From positions 385,984 to 449,983 of the forward strand of contig CALSMD010000006.1 of the NCBI GenBank assembly GCA_943787365.1: a stretch of 64,000 nt of DNA, written 5' to 3'. Under the pieces are notes generated by a model, which was not told the origin of the DNA, searched no databases, and saw only the letters and a program-made list of their open reading frames with translations. A program made the position numbers and the translations under genes. Positions 37,239 to 46,383 of the stretch are shown here, piece after piece (the first letter of the stretch is position 1; each line of letters begins with the position of its first letter). The DNA is from an uncultured Flavobacteriaceae bacterium (GTDB lineage Bacteria; Bacteroidota; Bacteroidia; Flavobacteriales; Flavobacteriaceae).

Positions 37239-40200
37239 TTAAACTGTTTCTAGTTGTTCTTTTTCTAATCTTAATAACGCCTGTCTGTATTCTTCTGGCA
37301 GTACTTTTTTGAATTTAGGAAGCATTGCCTCCCAGTCTTCTAAAATCCGTTTTGCTAATGGACTTGACGTCGCCACAAAATGATTTTCGATTAAGGTTCG
37401 TAGTTGATTTACGTCTTCCTCAAATTCGATTGGGTCGATATTTAAATCGGCACCATTACAATTGTGAGTAAATGTGTTATCGGAATCTAGGACATAGGCA
37501 ATTCCGCCACTCATTCCTGCTCCAAAATTTCTTCCAACACTTCCAAGAATTACCGCAATACCTCCAGTCATGTACTCACAACCGTGGTCCCCAATTCCTT
37601 CAACAACGGCTTTAGCACCTGAGTTACGAACACAAAAACGTTCGCCAGCTTTTCCGTTGATATAAACTTCTCCAGCTGTTGCGCCATAGAGTGTTACATT
37701 TCCTGTGATGATATTGTCTTCTGGAACAATTGTACTTGTTTCAGGAACTTTGATGATTAGTTTTGCACCCGACAATCCTTTTCCTAGATAATCGTTGGTG
37801 TTTCCATGAACGGTCATGGTCACCCCTTTGGTTGTAAAAGCTCCAAAACTTTGTCCTGCAGAACCATTAAAATCTATGTTTATGGTGTCTTGTGGCAAGC
37901 CATCTGCGCCATAAATTTTTGAGATTTCATTACTTAAAACCGCTCCAACAGCTCTGTCAATATTTGTAATTGGAAGCTTCAAATGTGTGCGTTGTCTTCT
38001 AAAAATTCCTTGATGTGCTTGTTTGATTATTTTGAAATCTAAATGGACATCGAGGTTGTGATCTTGCTCCTCAGTGTTGTATAACTTTACATCGTCTGCG
38101 ACTTCAACTTTATGTAGAATAGGTGTTAAATCAACACCTGAAGCTTTGTAATGTTCAATGGCTTTATTGCGGTTTAATTTTTGAACCTGACCCACCATTT
38201 CATCAACGGTTTTAAAGCCTAATTGTGCCATGATTTCACGCAATTCTTGCGCTACGAAATACATATAATTCACCACGTGCTCTGGTTTTCCTTTGAATTT
38301 TTTACGCAATTCTGGGTTCTGTGTTGCGATTCCTACAGGACAGGTATTTAAATGGCAAACTCGCATCATAATACATCCCGAAGCGACTAAAGGAGCGGTT
38401 GCAAAACCAAACTCTTCAGCACCTAATAGACATGCAATCGCAACGTCACGTCCGGTTTTTAACTGCCCATCACATTCCAAAACAATTCGATTTCTCAAAT
38501 TATTCATCACCAATGTTTGTTGTGCTTCGGCAATTCCTAATTCCCAAGGAAGTCCTGCGTGTTTTAAAGAGGTCAATGGTGACGCTCCTGTACCGCCATC
38601 AAAACCAGAGATTAATACTACGTCTGCTTTGGCTTTTGCTACTCCAGCTGCCACGGTTCCGACACCAATTTCTGACACCAATTTAACATTCACTCGAGCC
38701 GTTCTATTAGCGGATTTTACATCGTATATTAGTTGTGATAAATCTTCAATAGAATAAATATCGTGGTGTGGTGGTGGTGAAATCAATCCTACATAGGGAG
38801 TTGAGTTTCTTGTTTTTGCAATTTCGCGGTTTACTTTTGGACCAGGTAATTGACCGCCCTCACCAGGTTTTGCGCCTTGTGCAATTTTTATTTGAATTTC
38901 ATTGGCACTAGTTAAGTAATTTGAAGTCACTCCAAATCGTCCAGAGGCAACTTGCTTAATCGCTGAGTTTCTCCAATCTCCTTGTGCATTTTTATAGAAA
39001 CGATCTTCATCTTCTCCTCCTTCACCAGAATTACTTTTTCCGCCAATTCTATTCATGGCAACCGCTAAGTTTTCGTGGGCTTCCTTACTAATAGACCCAT
39101 AAGACATGGCGCCTGTTTTGAATCGTTTTACGATTTCGGTCCAAGGTTCAACCTCATCAATTGAGATGGGATCAAATTGATCAAATTCAAACAAACCTCT
39201 GATGGTCATAAGTCGCTTGGATTGGTCGTCAACGAGCTCTGAGTATTCTTTAAAAGTAGAGGCTTTATTCGTACGAACTGATTCTTGAAGTTTTGCAACG
39301 GTTAGTGGATTAAACATGTGTTTTTCCTGTCCACGTCGCCATCTGTATTCGCCACCAATTTCAATATCTGATTCAATATTCGGATTGAAGGCTTTTTTAT
39401 GTCGTTTTACAATTTCTTTTTCAATTTCTATCAACCCAATTCCTTGAATTCGAGTTGGCGTATTTGGAAAATACTTTTCAACGGTGTTTGAATTGATTCC
39501 AACACACTCATATAATTGAGACCCTCGGTATGAATTAAGTGTAGAAATACCGATTTTATTCATCACTTTCAAGATGCCTTTTCCGATCGCTTTATTGTAA
39601 TTTTTAATCGCAGTGAGGTATTCTAAATCTGAGATTTCAGAGTCTTTAATTTGTTTTTCAACAATTTCATTGACGATATATGGGTTCACTGCGCTTGCTC
39701 CAAAACCAAATAAGAGTGCAAAATGATGAACTTCTCTTGGTTCTGCAGATTCTATAATCAAACTGATTCTTGAGCGTTTGTTGAGTTTATGCAACGCATG
39801 GTTCACATAGGAACAGGCTAAAAGGGCCGGAATTGGCGCATGATTTTCATCTACAAATCGATCGGATAAAATAATAATATTCGCGCCTTCATCGATTGCT
39901 TTGGACGCTTTGTTTACCAAGACTTCGAGTGCACTTTCTAATTCGTTTAAGCCACGATTTACTTCATACAGCATCGAAATAGATTCTACTTTGAAGTTTG
40001 GGTTTGTGTCATAATTTCTGATTTTATCTAAATCGTGCTTTGAAATTACAGGGTTTTGAATTTTTAGCTTTTTACATGCCTCAGAATTGATATCAAAAAT
40101 ATTGGTGTCGCTTCCAAGAGTTAAACTAATGTCTGTAATTAATTCTTCACGTATTCCATCTAATGGAGGATTGGTTACTTGCGCAAAGATTTGTTTGAAA

Positions 40201-41735
40201 TAATTGTAAATCAGTTGAGGGCGTTCGGACAAAACAGCAATTGGTGTATCACTACCCATAGAGCCTATCGGTTCTTTCCCTAACTGTGCCATCGGGCGGA
40301 TAATGGTATTTAGATCCTCTTTGGTGTATCCAAAAGCAACTTCTCGTTTCTTTAAATCCACCTCGTCATATTTAATAGGACCTTTTTTGGCAGAGATGTC
40401 TTTTAAATGTACTAAGTTTTCGTTCAGCCATTTTCTGTACGGTTGTTTCGCTGCGATTTTTTCTTTGATTTCTTCATCGTTTACGATACGCCCTTCATTC
40501 ATATCTACAAGAAACATTTTTCCTGGTTCTAAGCGTCCGTGGAATTCAACTTCTTCTGGCTCAATATCCACCACTCCTGTTTCAGAGGACATGATGACAT
40601 TCCCGTTTTTAGTTACTGTATATCGAGACGGTCTGAGTCCATTTCGGTCTAAAACAGCTCCAATGAAATTTCCATCGGTAAAAGGGATCGATGCAGGACC
40701 ATCCCATGGCTCCATTAGACAAGAATTATATTCGTAAAATGCCTTTTTAGAATCGGACATGTCTGGATTTTTTTCCCAAGCTTCAGGGACTAACATCATC
40801 ATGACTTCAGGAAGTGAGCGGCCGGTCATTAATAATAATTCGACCACCATGTCTAGGGTTGCTGAATCCGATTTTCCTTTTAGAATTGTGGGAATTATTT
40901 TTTTGATGTCCTCTCCAAAAGCATCACTTTTTATGATTTCTTCTCTAGAATACATACGTGAGACATTTCCTCTTAGGGTATTGATTTCTCCATTATGACA
41001 TATATATCGAAAGGGCTGTGCCAAATCCCAGGTCGGGAAGGTGTTGGTTGAAAAACGTTGGTGAACAAGCGCCAATCGGGTGTCTAAGGCAGAGTTGAAA
41101 AGATCCAGATAATATTCATTGATATGTTCTGGCTTTAGTAAGCCTTTAAAAATGATAATTTTTGTTGAGAGACTTGGAAGGTAAAAGAATTTTGATTCTG
41201 ATAACTTAGAGTCATATATTGTATGTTCTGATATTTTCCGTGCTGCAAACAATTTCAAGTTAAAATCAAACTCCGATTGTTTTGGGTCTGATTTTCCAAC
41301 AAATACTTGCATTACAAAAGGCTCAGTTGTTTTGGCTATTTCTCCTAACACATCACTATTAACAGGAACTTCTCTCCAACCTAAAATATGCAGTCCTTGG
41401 TTTTTAATTTCGGTTTCAAAAACTTCTACACAATAGGCTCTTTGGTTTTCTTTTCTTGGTAAAAAAACATTACTAACCGCATAGTCACCAGCTTCTGGCA
41501 ATTCGAAATCACAATATGCTTTAAAAAATTCATGAGGAATATCGATAAGAATTCCTGCGCCATCCCCAGTCACACCATCAGAGCTAACCGCCCCTCTGTG
41601 TTCTAGTTTTACTAAAATTTCTAATGCTTTATGAATAATGTCATTGGATCGTTTACCTGTCAAACTGCATATAAATCCTGCACCACAATTGTCGTGTTCA
41701 AACTCGGGTAAATAAAGTCCTTGCTTTTCTAACAT
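37239..41735 (-). CDS. gltB: glutamate synthase large subunit
   Basis: 1498 residues. The N-terminal glutaminase nucleophile Cys is in HDNCGAGFIC near residue 17, after a short propeptide. The FMN/synthase domain (about 850-1200) carries GEGGEDEDRF and the 3Fe-4S cysteines of CHLNTCPVGIATQ near 1140. The C-terminal beta-helix (about 1250-1498) is complete. It makes two glutamates from glutamine and 2-oxoglutarate. It is divergent from the porin-amt unit, with which it shares a 412-base upstream region. Confidence 0.96.
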   Translation of the reverse strand: MLEKQGLYLPEFEHDNCGAGFICSLTGKRSNDIIHKALEILVKLEHRGAVSSDGVTGDGAGILIDIPHEFFKAYCDFELPEAGDYAVSNVFLPRKENQRAYCVEVFETEIKNQGLHILGWREVPVNSDVLGEIAKTTEPFVMQVFVGKSDPKQSEFDFNLKLFAARKISEHTIYDSKLSESKFFYLPSLSTKIIIFKGLLKPEHINEYYLDLFNSALDTRLALVHQRFSTNTFPTWDLAQPFRYICHNGEINTLRGNVSRMYSREEIIKSDAFGEDIKKIIPTILKGKSDSATLDMVVELLLMTGRSLPEVMMMLVPEAWEKNPDMSDSKKAFYEYNSCLMEPWDGPASIPFTDGNFIGAVLDRNGLRPSRYTVTKNGNVIMSSETGVVDIEPEEVEFHGRLEPGKMFLVDMNEGRIVNDEEIKEKIAAKQPYRKWLNENLVHLKDISAKKGPIKYDEVDLKKREVAFGYTKEDLNTIIRPMAQLGKEPIGSMGSDTPIAVLSERPQLIYNYFKQIFAQVTNPPLDGIREELITDISLTLGSDTNIFDINSEACKKLKIQNPVISKHDLDKIRNYDTNPNFKVESISMLYEVNRGLNELESALEVLVNKASKAIDEGANIIILSDRFVDENHAPIPALLACSYVNHALHKLNKRSRISLIIESAEPREVHHFALLFGFGASAVNPYIVNEIVEKQIKDSEISDLEYLTAIKNYNKAIGKGILKVMNKIGISTLNSYRGSQLYECVGINSNTVEKYFPNTPTRIQGIGLIEIEKEIVKRHKKAFNPNIESDIEIGGEYRWRRGQEKHMFNPLTVAKLQESVRTNKASTFKEYSELVDDQSKRLMTIRGLFEFDQFDPISIDEVEPWTEIVKRFKTGAMSYGSISKEAHENLAVAMNRIGGKSNSGEGGEDEDRFYKNAQGDWRNSAIKQVASGRFGVTSNYLTSANEIQIKIAQGAKPGEGGQLPGPKVNREIAKTRNSTPYVGLISPPPHHDIYSIEDLSQLIYDVKSANRTARVNVKLVSEIGVGTVAAGVAKAKADVVLISGFDGGTGASPLTSLKHAGLPWELGIAEAQQTLVMNNLRNRIVLECDGQLKTGRDVAIACLLGAEEFGFATAPLVASGCIMMRVCHLNTCPVGIATQNPELRKKFKGKPEHVVNYMYFVAQELREIMAQLGFKTVDEMVGQVQKLNRNKAIEHYKASGVDLTPILHKVEVADDVKLYNTEEQDHNLDVHLDFKIIKQAHQGIFRRQRTHLKLPITNIDRAVGAVLSNEISKIYGADGLPQDTINIDFNGSAGQSFGAFTTKGVTMTVHGNTNDYLGKGLSGAKLIIKVPETSTIVPEDNIITGNVTLYGATAGEVYINGKAGERFCVRNSGAKAVVEGIGDHGCEYMTGGIAVILGSVGRNFGAGMSGGIAYVLDSDNTFTHNCNGADLNIDPIEFEEDVNQLRTLIENHFVATSSPLAKRILEDWEAMLPKFKKVLPEEYRQALLRLEKEQLETV

Positions 41736-42012
41736 ACTTAAAAATTATTTCTGGTTTAATCTTAATAAGCCTGAAAGATAATTGGTATAAACCTATTTTA
41801 AAAAAAGCCTAGTCACTTTTTCGAAATTCCAATTTAGAATACCTATAAATGCATTTTGAACAATGAAAACCTTGTTAGACTACCGAATAATCAATAGGGA
41901 AATTGGTTGTTTTCTTGATAACGAGTTTAGAGTCACAAATTCTAAGTAAATGAGTTTACAACAAAATTTGAGTTGTTGAAATATTAAAAATATATTAATA
42001 ATAATTATGATA

Positions 42013-42029
42013 CCCCAAAAATATAGGGG
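42013..42029. promoter_or_regulatory. C4-N9-G4 inverted repeat (upstream site)
   Basis: CCCCAAAAATATAGGGG, a 4-bp palindrome with a 9-base AT spacer, about 50 bases upstream of a second, longer copy. Same core as the sites at 42063 and 44652. Confidence 0.5.
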
Positions 42030-42062
42030 CTCAAATTAATTATTACATAAAAATAATGTAAT

Positions 42063-42085
42063 ACCCCTTATTTTTTTAGGGGTGT
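42063..42085 (+). promoter_or_regulatory. operator-like ACCCCT-AGGGGT site at the -33 region
   Basis: ACCCCT (42063-42068) and AGGGGT (42078-42083) form a 6-bp palindrome with a T-rich 9-base spacer, followed by GT. The right half lies over the expected -33 region of the downstream TAGTTTTG box, 14 bases from it. The same layout occurs at 44652-44676. Confidence 0.6.
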
Positions 42086-42099
42086 GTATGAATAATACT

Positions 42100-42107
42100 T
42101 AGTTTTG
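42100..42107 (+). promoter_or_regulatory. TAnnTTTG box of the porin-amt unit
   Basis: TAGTTTTG matches the Bacteroidetes -7 consensus 40 bases before ATG 42148. No TTG is present at the -33 position; the operator-like AGGGGTGT takes its place, suggesting activator dependence. Confidence 0.6.
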
Positions 42108-42147
42108 AGCCGTTAACTAAAAATATTAACTACTAAAATTAACTATT

Positions 42148-43143
42148 ATGAAAAAAATTATTTTAAGTGCAATTGTTTTTGTTGGAGCCATGACTCTAAA
42201 CGCACAAGATGAAGCTCCTAAACTATCAATCTCAGGAACGGTAGATGTGTACGGAACAACCAATACAGTAGATGGTACAGGAACTCCTGGTCTGCTAATT
42301 GCAAATCCAGAAAAAGCAAACGGCTTTGGATTGGGAATGGCTAACACTGTATTTTCTTATGACGGCGCCAAGTCTGGTGTTGTAGCCGATCTTGCATTTG
42401 GCCCAAGAGCTGACGATGCAAACATGGCTGGTGCTATTAACCAACTTTACGCTTACTATAACTTAAGCGAAAAAGTAACTATTACTGCTGGACAGTTTAA
42501 CACATTTCTAGGGTACGAAGTTATCTCACCTGCAGCTAACTTTAACTATTCTGTATCTTATTTGTTTAACGCTGGTCCCTTTTCTCACACAGGTGTGAAA
42601 TTAGACTATGCTGCTTCTGAAGATTTATCTTTCTTATTAGCCGTAACCAATGGACATGCTATTTCTAGTTCAGATGCTAACGAAAGCGGTGCAACTCAAT
42701 TTGGAGCTCAGGTTGGATATAAAGGACAATACCTAAACTTCATTTATGGAGCCGTAGATGTTCCGGCAGCTCCAACGGACGCTATTTTTGTAGATTATAC
42801 GGGTGGATTTGATTTATCTGACTCGTTTTACGTAGGAATCAATGCTGCTTACGCATACTCTGACGATGCAGAGTCTGGATACCAAGGTGCTGCTTTATAC
42901 TTAGAAAACACGTTCTCTGACACATTTGCTTTAGGATTGCGTCCAGAGTTTTTCTCTTTAACCTCTGCGGATGACAGCCAAGATGTTTTAGCCTTTACTC
43001 TTACTGGAAGCGCACAATTAGATGACAACTTAAAACTAATCACAGAATTACGTTATGACAGCTCTGACGACTATATTATTGAAGGAATCGCAGCTGAGAA
43101 AAACGCGACTGCTCTTACAATTGCTGCCGTTTACTCATTCTAG
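42148..43143 (+). CDS. outer-membrane beta-barrel porin (BBP2-like)
   Basis: 331 residues with signal peptide (MKKIILSAIVFVGAMTLNAQ). The remainder alternates short strands with Gly/Ala/Asp/Ser turns and ends in an aromatic strand (ALTIAAVYSF with C-terminal Phe), the hallmark of outer-membrane barrels. It resembles the OmpL-like BBP2 porin family. It is 29 bases upstream of an ammonium transporter with no terminator between, so the two are probably co-transcribed. This suggests a porin that passes ammonium or small nitrogen solutes; that role is inferred. Confidence 0.8.
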   Translation: MKKIILSAIVFVGAMTLNAQDEAPKLSISGTVDVYGTTNTVDGTGTPGLLIANPEKANGFGLGMANTVFSYDGAKSGVVADLAFGPRADDANMAGAINQLYAYYNLSEKVTITAGQFNTFLGYEVISPAANFNYSVSYLFNAGPFSHTGVKLDYAASEDLSFLLAVTNGHAISSSDANESGATQFGAQVGYKGQYLNFIYGAVDVPAAPTDAIFVDYTGGFDLSDSFYVGINAAYAYSDDAESGYQGAALYLENTFSDTFALGLRPEFFSLTSADDSQDVLAFTLTGSAQLDDNLKLITELRYDSSDDYIIEGIAAEKNATALTIAAVYSF

Positions 43144-43172
43144 TATAAATCTAACTATTTAATATATAATAT

Positions 43173-44456
43173 ATGTCACATTTAATTAACAACTTACCTC
43201 TAGTAATTCAGGATGCCGCTGCGGTTGAGAGTCTTGCTGGAGCAATCAAAGACGACATGGGAATGTTGTGGATGCTTCTTTCTGGTATCTTAGTATTCTT
43301 TATGCAAGCTGGTTTTACTTTAGTAGAATCAGGAATGACACGTTCAAAAAATGCAGTAAATATCGCAATGAAAAACTTGCTTGATATTGCTGTAGGATCT
43401 CTTACCTACTGGTTTGTAGGATACTCTTTAATGTATGGCGACACTTCTAACGGATGGTTTTTCTGGAGTGGAATCATGCAAGGCGAAGGTGCCGATTTAT
43501 TCTTCCAAACAATGTTTGCTGCAACTGCTGCGACTATTGTTTCTGGAGCAATTGCTGGAAGAACAAAGTACTCAACGTATGTTATCTTTTCAATCGTTAT
43601 GACTGCTATCATTTACCCAATTGCTGGGGGATGGCAATGGCAAGGGTCAGGATGGTTGACGGAGCTAGGCTTTATTGACTTTGCTGGGTCTTCAATCGTT
43701 CATGCTGTCGGTGGTTTTGCTGCTTTGGTAGCGGCTTACTTAGTAGGTCCTAGAATTGGAAAATTTGTAGACGGAAAGGTAATGCCTATCCCTGGGCACA
43801 ACCAAATATTAGCAACTTTAGGAGTCTTTATCCTTTGGTTAGGATGGTTTGGTTTTAACGGTGGATCTCAACTGGCTTGGGGTGGTGACGATGCGGTTGC
43901 TGCTTCTACAGTAGTACTAATCACGAATCTTGCTGCTGCTGCTGGTGCATTAGGTGCGCTTATTACAACATGGATCTGGTACGGAAAACCACACTTGGCA
44001 CAATCACTTAACGGTGCATTAGCTGGACTGGTAAGTATTACTGCAGGTTGTGGAAATATGACAGCTGGTGGTGCTGTATTAGCGGGACTTATTGGTGGTA
44101 TCATTGTTGTGTTCTCTATCGAGATCATCGAAAAGAAACTTAAAATTGATGATGCTATTGGAGCTGCATCTGTTCACGGAGTCGTTGGATTCTGGGGAAC
44201 TATTGTCATCGGACTTTGGGGTGTAGACGGCGACACTGGACTTGGATTATTCAATGGCGGTGGAGCAGATCAACTTATAGCACAACTTACAGGGGGCGTT
44301 GCCTATGCTGTTTGGGCTGTTGTTCTTTCGTTTATTGTATTCGGAATCCTTAAGAAAACTGTTGGACTAAGAGTGACAGAAGAAGAAGAAGTTGCTGGAC
44401 TAGATATCTCTGAGCATGGAACTATTGCTTATCCAGGTAAAAGAGAAAGAGGTTAA
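43173..44456 (+). CDS. amt: ammonium transporter (first of two)
   Basis: 427 residues, about 11 membrane helices. The pore histidine pair is in GSSIVHAVGGFAAL (near 176) and AASVHGVVGFWGT (near 331), and the Phe gate region is in the first helices (MLWMLLSGILVFFMQAGFT). It moves ammonium across the inner membrane. It follows the porin gene and precedes a strong terminator. The second amt in the window shares order and motifs but differs in sequence, so the two may have different affinity or regulation. Confidence 0.94.
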   Translation: MSHLINNLPLVIQDAAAVESLAGAIKDDMGMLWMLLSGILVFFMQAGFTLVESGMTRSKNAVNIAMKNLLDIAVGSLTYWFVGYSLMYGDTSNGWFFWSGIMQGEGADLFFQTMFAATAATIVSGAIAGRTKYSTYVIFSIVMTAIIYPIAGGWQWQGSGWLTELGFIDFAGSSIVHAVGGFAALVAAYLVGPRIGKFVDGKVMPIPGHNQILATLGVFILWLGWFGFNGGSQLAWGGDDAVAASTVVLITNLAAAAGALGALITTWIWYGKPHLAQSLNGALAGLVSITAGCGNMTAGGAVLAGLIGGIIVVFSIEIIEKKLKIDDAIGAASVHGVVGFWGTIVIGLWGVDGDTGLGLFNGGGADQLIAQLTGGVAYAVWAVVLSFIVFGILKKTVGLRVTEEEEVAGLDISEHGTIAYPGKRERG

Positions 44457-44533
44457 GAGTAATTTCAATACCATACTGAGCATTTAATGCTCTCAAAAAA
44501 TTAAAAATTAGTTTGTGATTTTTAGTTTGTGTT

Positions 44534-44568
44534 AAAAACCCTAGGGGCCATGTGCTTCTAGGGTTTTT
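44534..44568 (+). terminator. terminator of porin-amt
   Basis: AAAAACCCTAG / CTAGGGTTTTT (44534-44544 and 44558-44568) with a 13-base loop and T-run, 78 bases after the amt stop. It separates the two ammonium units. Confidence 0.9.
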
Positions 44569-44651
44569 ATTTTTAGCTATTTTACACGATTTACTTAATA
44601 TACCTTTATTATAAGTGGGGTAATTTTATTAATATCACAAAAAAACATGTC

Positions 44652-44676
44652 ACCCCCTGTAATTTTATAGGGGTGT
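44652..44676 (+). promoter_or_regulatory. operator-like ACCCC-GGGGT site of the PII-amt unit
   Basis: ACCCC (44652-44656; CACCCC from 44651) pairs with GGGGTG (44670-44675) across a 13-base AT-rich spacer. GGGGTGT ends 13 bases before a TATTTTTG box. A lone GGGGTAATTTTATTAA lies further upstream (44617). The arrangement nearly repeats that at 42063-42107. Confidence 0.6.
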
Positions 44677-44689
44677 CTTTATTTTTATT

Positions 44690-44697
44690 TATTTTTG
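44690..44697 (+). promoter_or_regulatory. TAnnTTTG box of the PII-amt unit
   Basis: TATTTTTG matches the -7 consensus 24 bases before ATG 44722. The -33 TTG is replaced by the operator-like GGGGTGT. Confidence 0.6.
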
Positions 44698-44721
44698 AAA
44701 ACAAACTAAAATTTAATTTAA

Positions 44722-45060
44722 ATGAAAAAAGTAGAGGCAATCATTAGAAAATCTAAGTTTTCTAATGTCAAAAAGGCGCTGCATGAAGTCGGTGTCAATT
44801 TCTTTTCCTATTGGGACGTAACAGGTCTAGGAAACGAAAAAGAAGGCCATGTTTACAGGGGTGTTTCTTATAGCACGAGTGACATACAAAGACGTTACTT
44901 ATCTATTGTCGTAAATGATGATTTTGAGGAAGTGACCATTAAAGCAATCCTAGCAGCTGCATCCACAGGAGAGGTTGGTGATGGAAAAATCTTTGTATCA
45001 CAGGTCGATGAAGTATATAGAATTAGAACCGGCGAAAAAGGCGGAAACACACTAAAATAA
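44722..45060 (+). CDS. glnK: P-II family nitrogen regulator, amt-linked
   Basis: 112 residues, standard PII length. It has the T-loop, the B-loop (STGEVGDGKIFV) and the C-loop (YRIRTGE). The T-loop keeps Tyr50 (equivalent to the uridylylated Tyr51 of E. coli GlnB) in YRGVSYSTSD. At position 39, where most PII proteins have a Gln that helps bind Mg-2-oxoglutarate, this one has Glu, in GLGNEKEGH. The loop is one residue shorter and followed by IQRRYLSI. It would bind and block the ammonium channel, and by gene position it is a GlnK. Altered effector binding is possible. It lies 5 bases before amt. Confidence 0.88.
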   Translation: MKKVEAIIRKSKFSNVKKALHEVGVNFFSYWDVTGLGNEKEGHVYRGVSYSTSDIQRRYLSIVVNDDFEEVTIKAILAAASTGEVGDGKIFVSQVDEVYRIRTGEKGGNTLK

Positions 45061-45065
45061 CAACA

Positions 45066-46307
45066 ATGGAATTACTTACAATCAATAACGTATGGATGAT
45101 GATCTGTACAGCACTCGTCTTTTTTATGCATTCAGGGTTTGCATTTCTCGAAATCGGACTTACCCGTCAAAAAAACACGATTAATATTTTATTTAAAAAC
45201 ATCTTTATTATCACTGTCGGACTGTTACTTTATTATATAGTCGGCTTTAACCTAATGTATCCAGGCGACTTTAATGGGGTCTTTGGATTTGCTGGTTTTG
45301 GATTAGAGGCTCCTTTAGCAGACGGTACTTTTGATTTAGCTTATAGCGAAGGCTATACCTATTGGACCGATTTCTTATTCCAAGGCATGTTTGCAGCAAC
45401 TGCTGCGACTATTGTTTCGGGTGCTGTTGCAGAGCGCATGAAAATTGGTGCTTTTATGATTTTCACAGTCTTATATGTAGGTTTCGTGTATCCAATTGCG
45501 GGGTCTTGGCAATGGGGTGGTGGATTTTTATCTTCATTAACGATTGGAGAAACCGAAGGCTTTTATGACTTTGCAGGTTCTACACTTGTACACTCCGTTG
45601 GCGGATGGGCTGCTTTAGTAGCTGTTTATCTTCTAGGTTCGCGAATAGGAAAATTTAACAACGGAAAGTCACAGGCAATTCCTGGACATAGCATTCCATT
45701 GGCAACAGCGGGGGTTCTTATTCTTTGGTTAGGATGGTTTGGTTTTAATGGAGGCTCTGTACTTTCTGCAGATCCAGAAGCTACGTCCTTAACATTAGTA
45801 ACGACTTGTTTGGCAGCTGCGGCGGGTGGCGTTATTGCGATGCTTACCTCAACAATATTGTATAAAAACTTAGATTTAACAATGTTTCTAAATGGGATAT
45901 TAGGAGGTCTTGTAGGGATTACAGCAGGAGCCGATCAAATGAGCCCAGGAGATGCAATCCTAATTGGAGCAATTGCTGGAGCACTTATTGTGTTTGCTGT
46001 GAGTTTAATCGATAAAATTAAGTTAGATGACCCTGTAGGCGCCATAGCTGTTCACCTTATTTGCGGAATCTGGGGAACCCTAGCCGTAGGACTTTTTGGA
46101 GCCAAAGCAGGATTTGATCAATTTGCAATTCAACTAATAGGAGTTTTGTGTTATGCAGTATTTTGTATAGCAACCTCTTTTATTATTATATACATTTTAA
46201 AGAAAACTGTAGGGATCAGAGTTTCGGAACGAGAAGAACTAGAAGGTCTTGATGCACACGAACATAAAATGGACGCTTACCCAGATTTTAGATTAAATGA
46301 ACATTAA
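45066..46307 (+). CDS. amt: ammonium transporter (second, PII-linked)
   Basis: 413 residues with about 11 membrane helices. The twin histidines lie in GSTLVHSVGGWAAL (near 177) and IAVHLICGIWGT (near 328). The loop after the second helix pair has an unusual acidic and aromatic insert (TFDLAYSEGYTYWTD). It is probably blocked or opened by the PII protein encoded just upstream. It is terminated by a 14-bp hairpin at 46330. Confidence 0.94.
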   Translation: MELLTINNVWMMICTALVFFMHSGFAFLEIGLTRQKNTINILFKNIFIITVGLLLYYIVGFNLMYPGDFNGVFGFAGFGLEAPLADGTFDLAYSEGYTYWTDFLFQGMFAATAATIVSGAVAERMKIGAFMIFTVLYVGFVYPIAGSWQWGGGFLSSLTIGETEGFYDFAGSTLVHSVGGWAALVAVYLLGSRIGKFNNGKSQAIPGHSIPLATAGVLILWLGWFGFNGGSVLSADPEATSLTLVTTCLAAAAGGVIAMLTSTILYKNLDLTMFLNGILGGLVGITAGADQMSPGDAILIGAIAGALIVFAVSLIDKIKLDDPVGAIAVHLICGIWGTLAVGLFGAKAGFDQFAIQLIGVLCYAVFCIATSFIIIYILKKTVGIRVSEREELEGLDAHEHKMDAYPDFRLNEH

Positions 46308-46329
46308 TCCACTCGTTTAATTAGTCAAG

Positions 46330-46362
46330 AAAAAGCCTCTAAATTATTTTTAGAGGCTTTTT
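46330..46362. terminator. terminator between convergent amt and ppc
   Basis: AAAAAGCCTCTAAA / TTTAGAGGCTTTTT (46330-46343 and 46349-46362), 14-bp stem and T-runs on both strands. It probably serves the amt unit (+) and ppc (-). Confidence 0.92.
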
Positions 46363-46383
46363 AATTTAATATAACTTTTAATT

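Larger units (their letters stand above)
41736..42147. other. intergenic region between divergent gltB and porin-amt
   Basis: About 410 AT-rich bases hold no gene. Two C4...G4 inverted repeats (42013-42029 and 42063-42083) and a TAnnTTTG box (42100-42107) face the plus-strand unit. No consensus minus-strand promoter was recognised for gltB. Confidence 0.7.

Noticed and set aside
38293-38757. Antisense open frame of 154 codons in gltB
   Set aside because: It lies within the conserved synthase domain of gltB, has poor composition for a protein and shares its boundaries with no promoter or start signal. It is a shadow frame.
40303-40737. Antisense open frame of 144 codons in gltB
   Set aside because: It lies opposite the conserved glutaminase domain; Ser/Phe/Pro-rich composition indicates a shadow frame.
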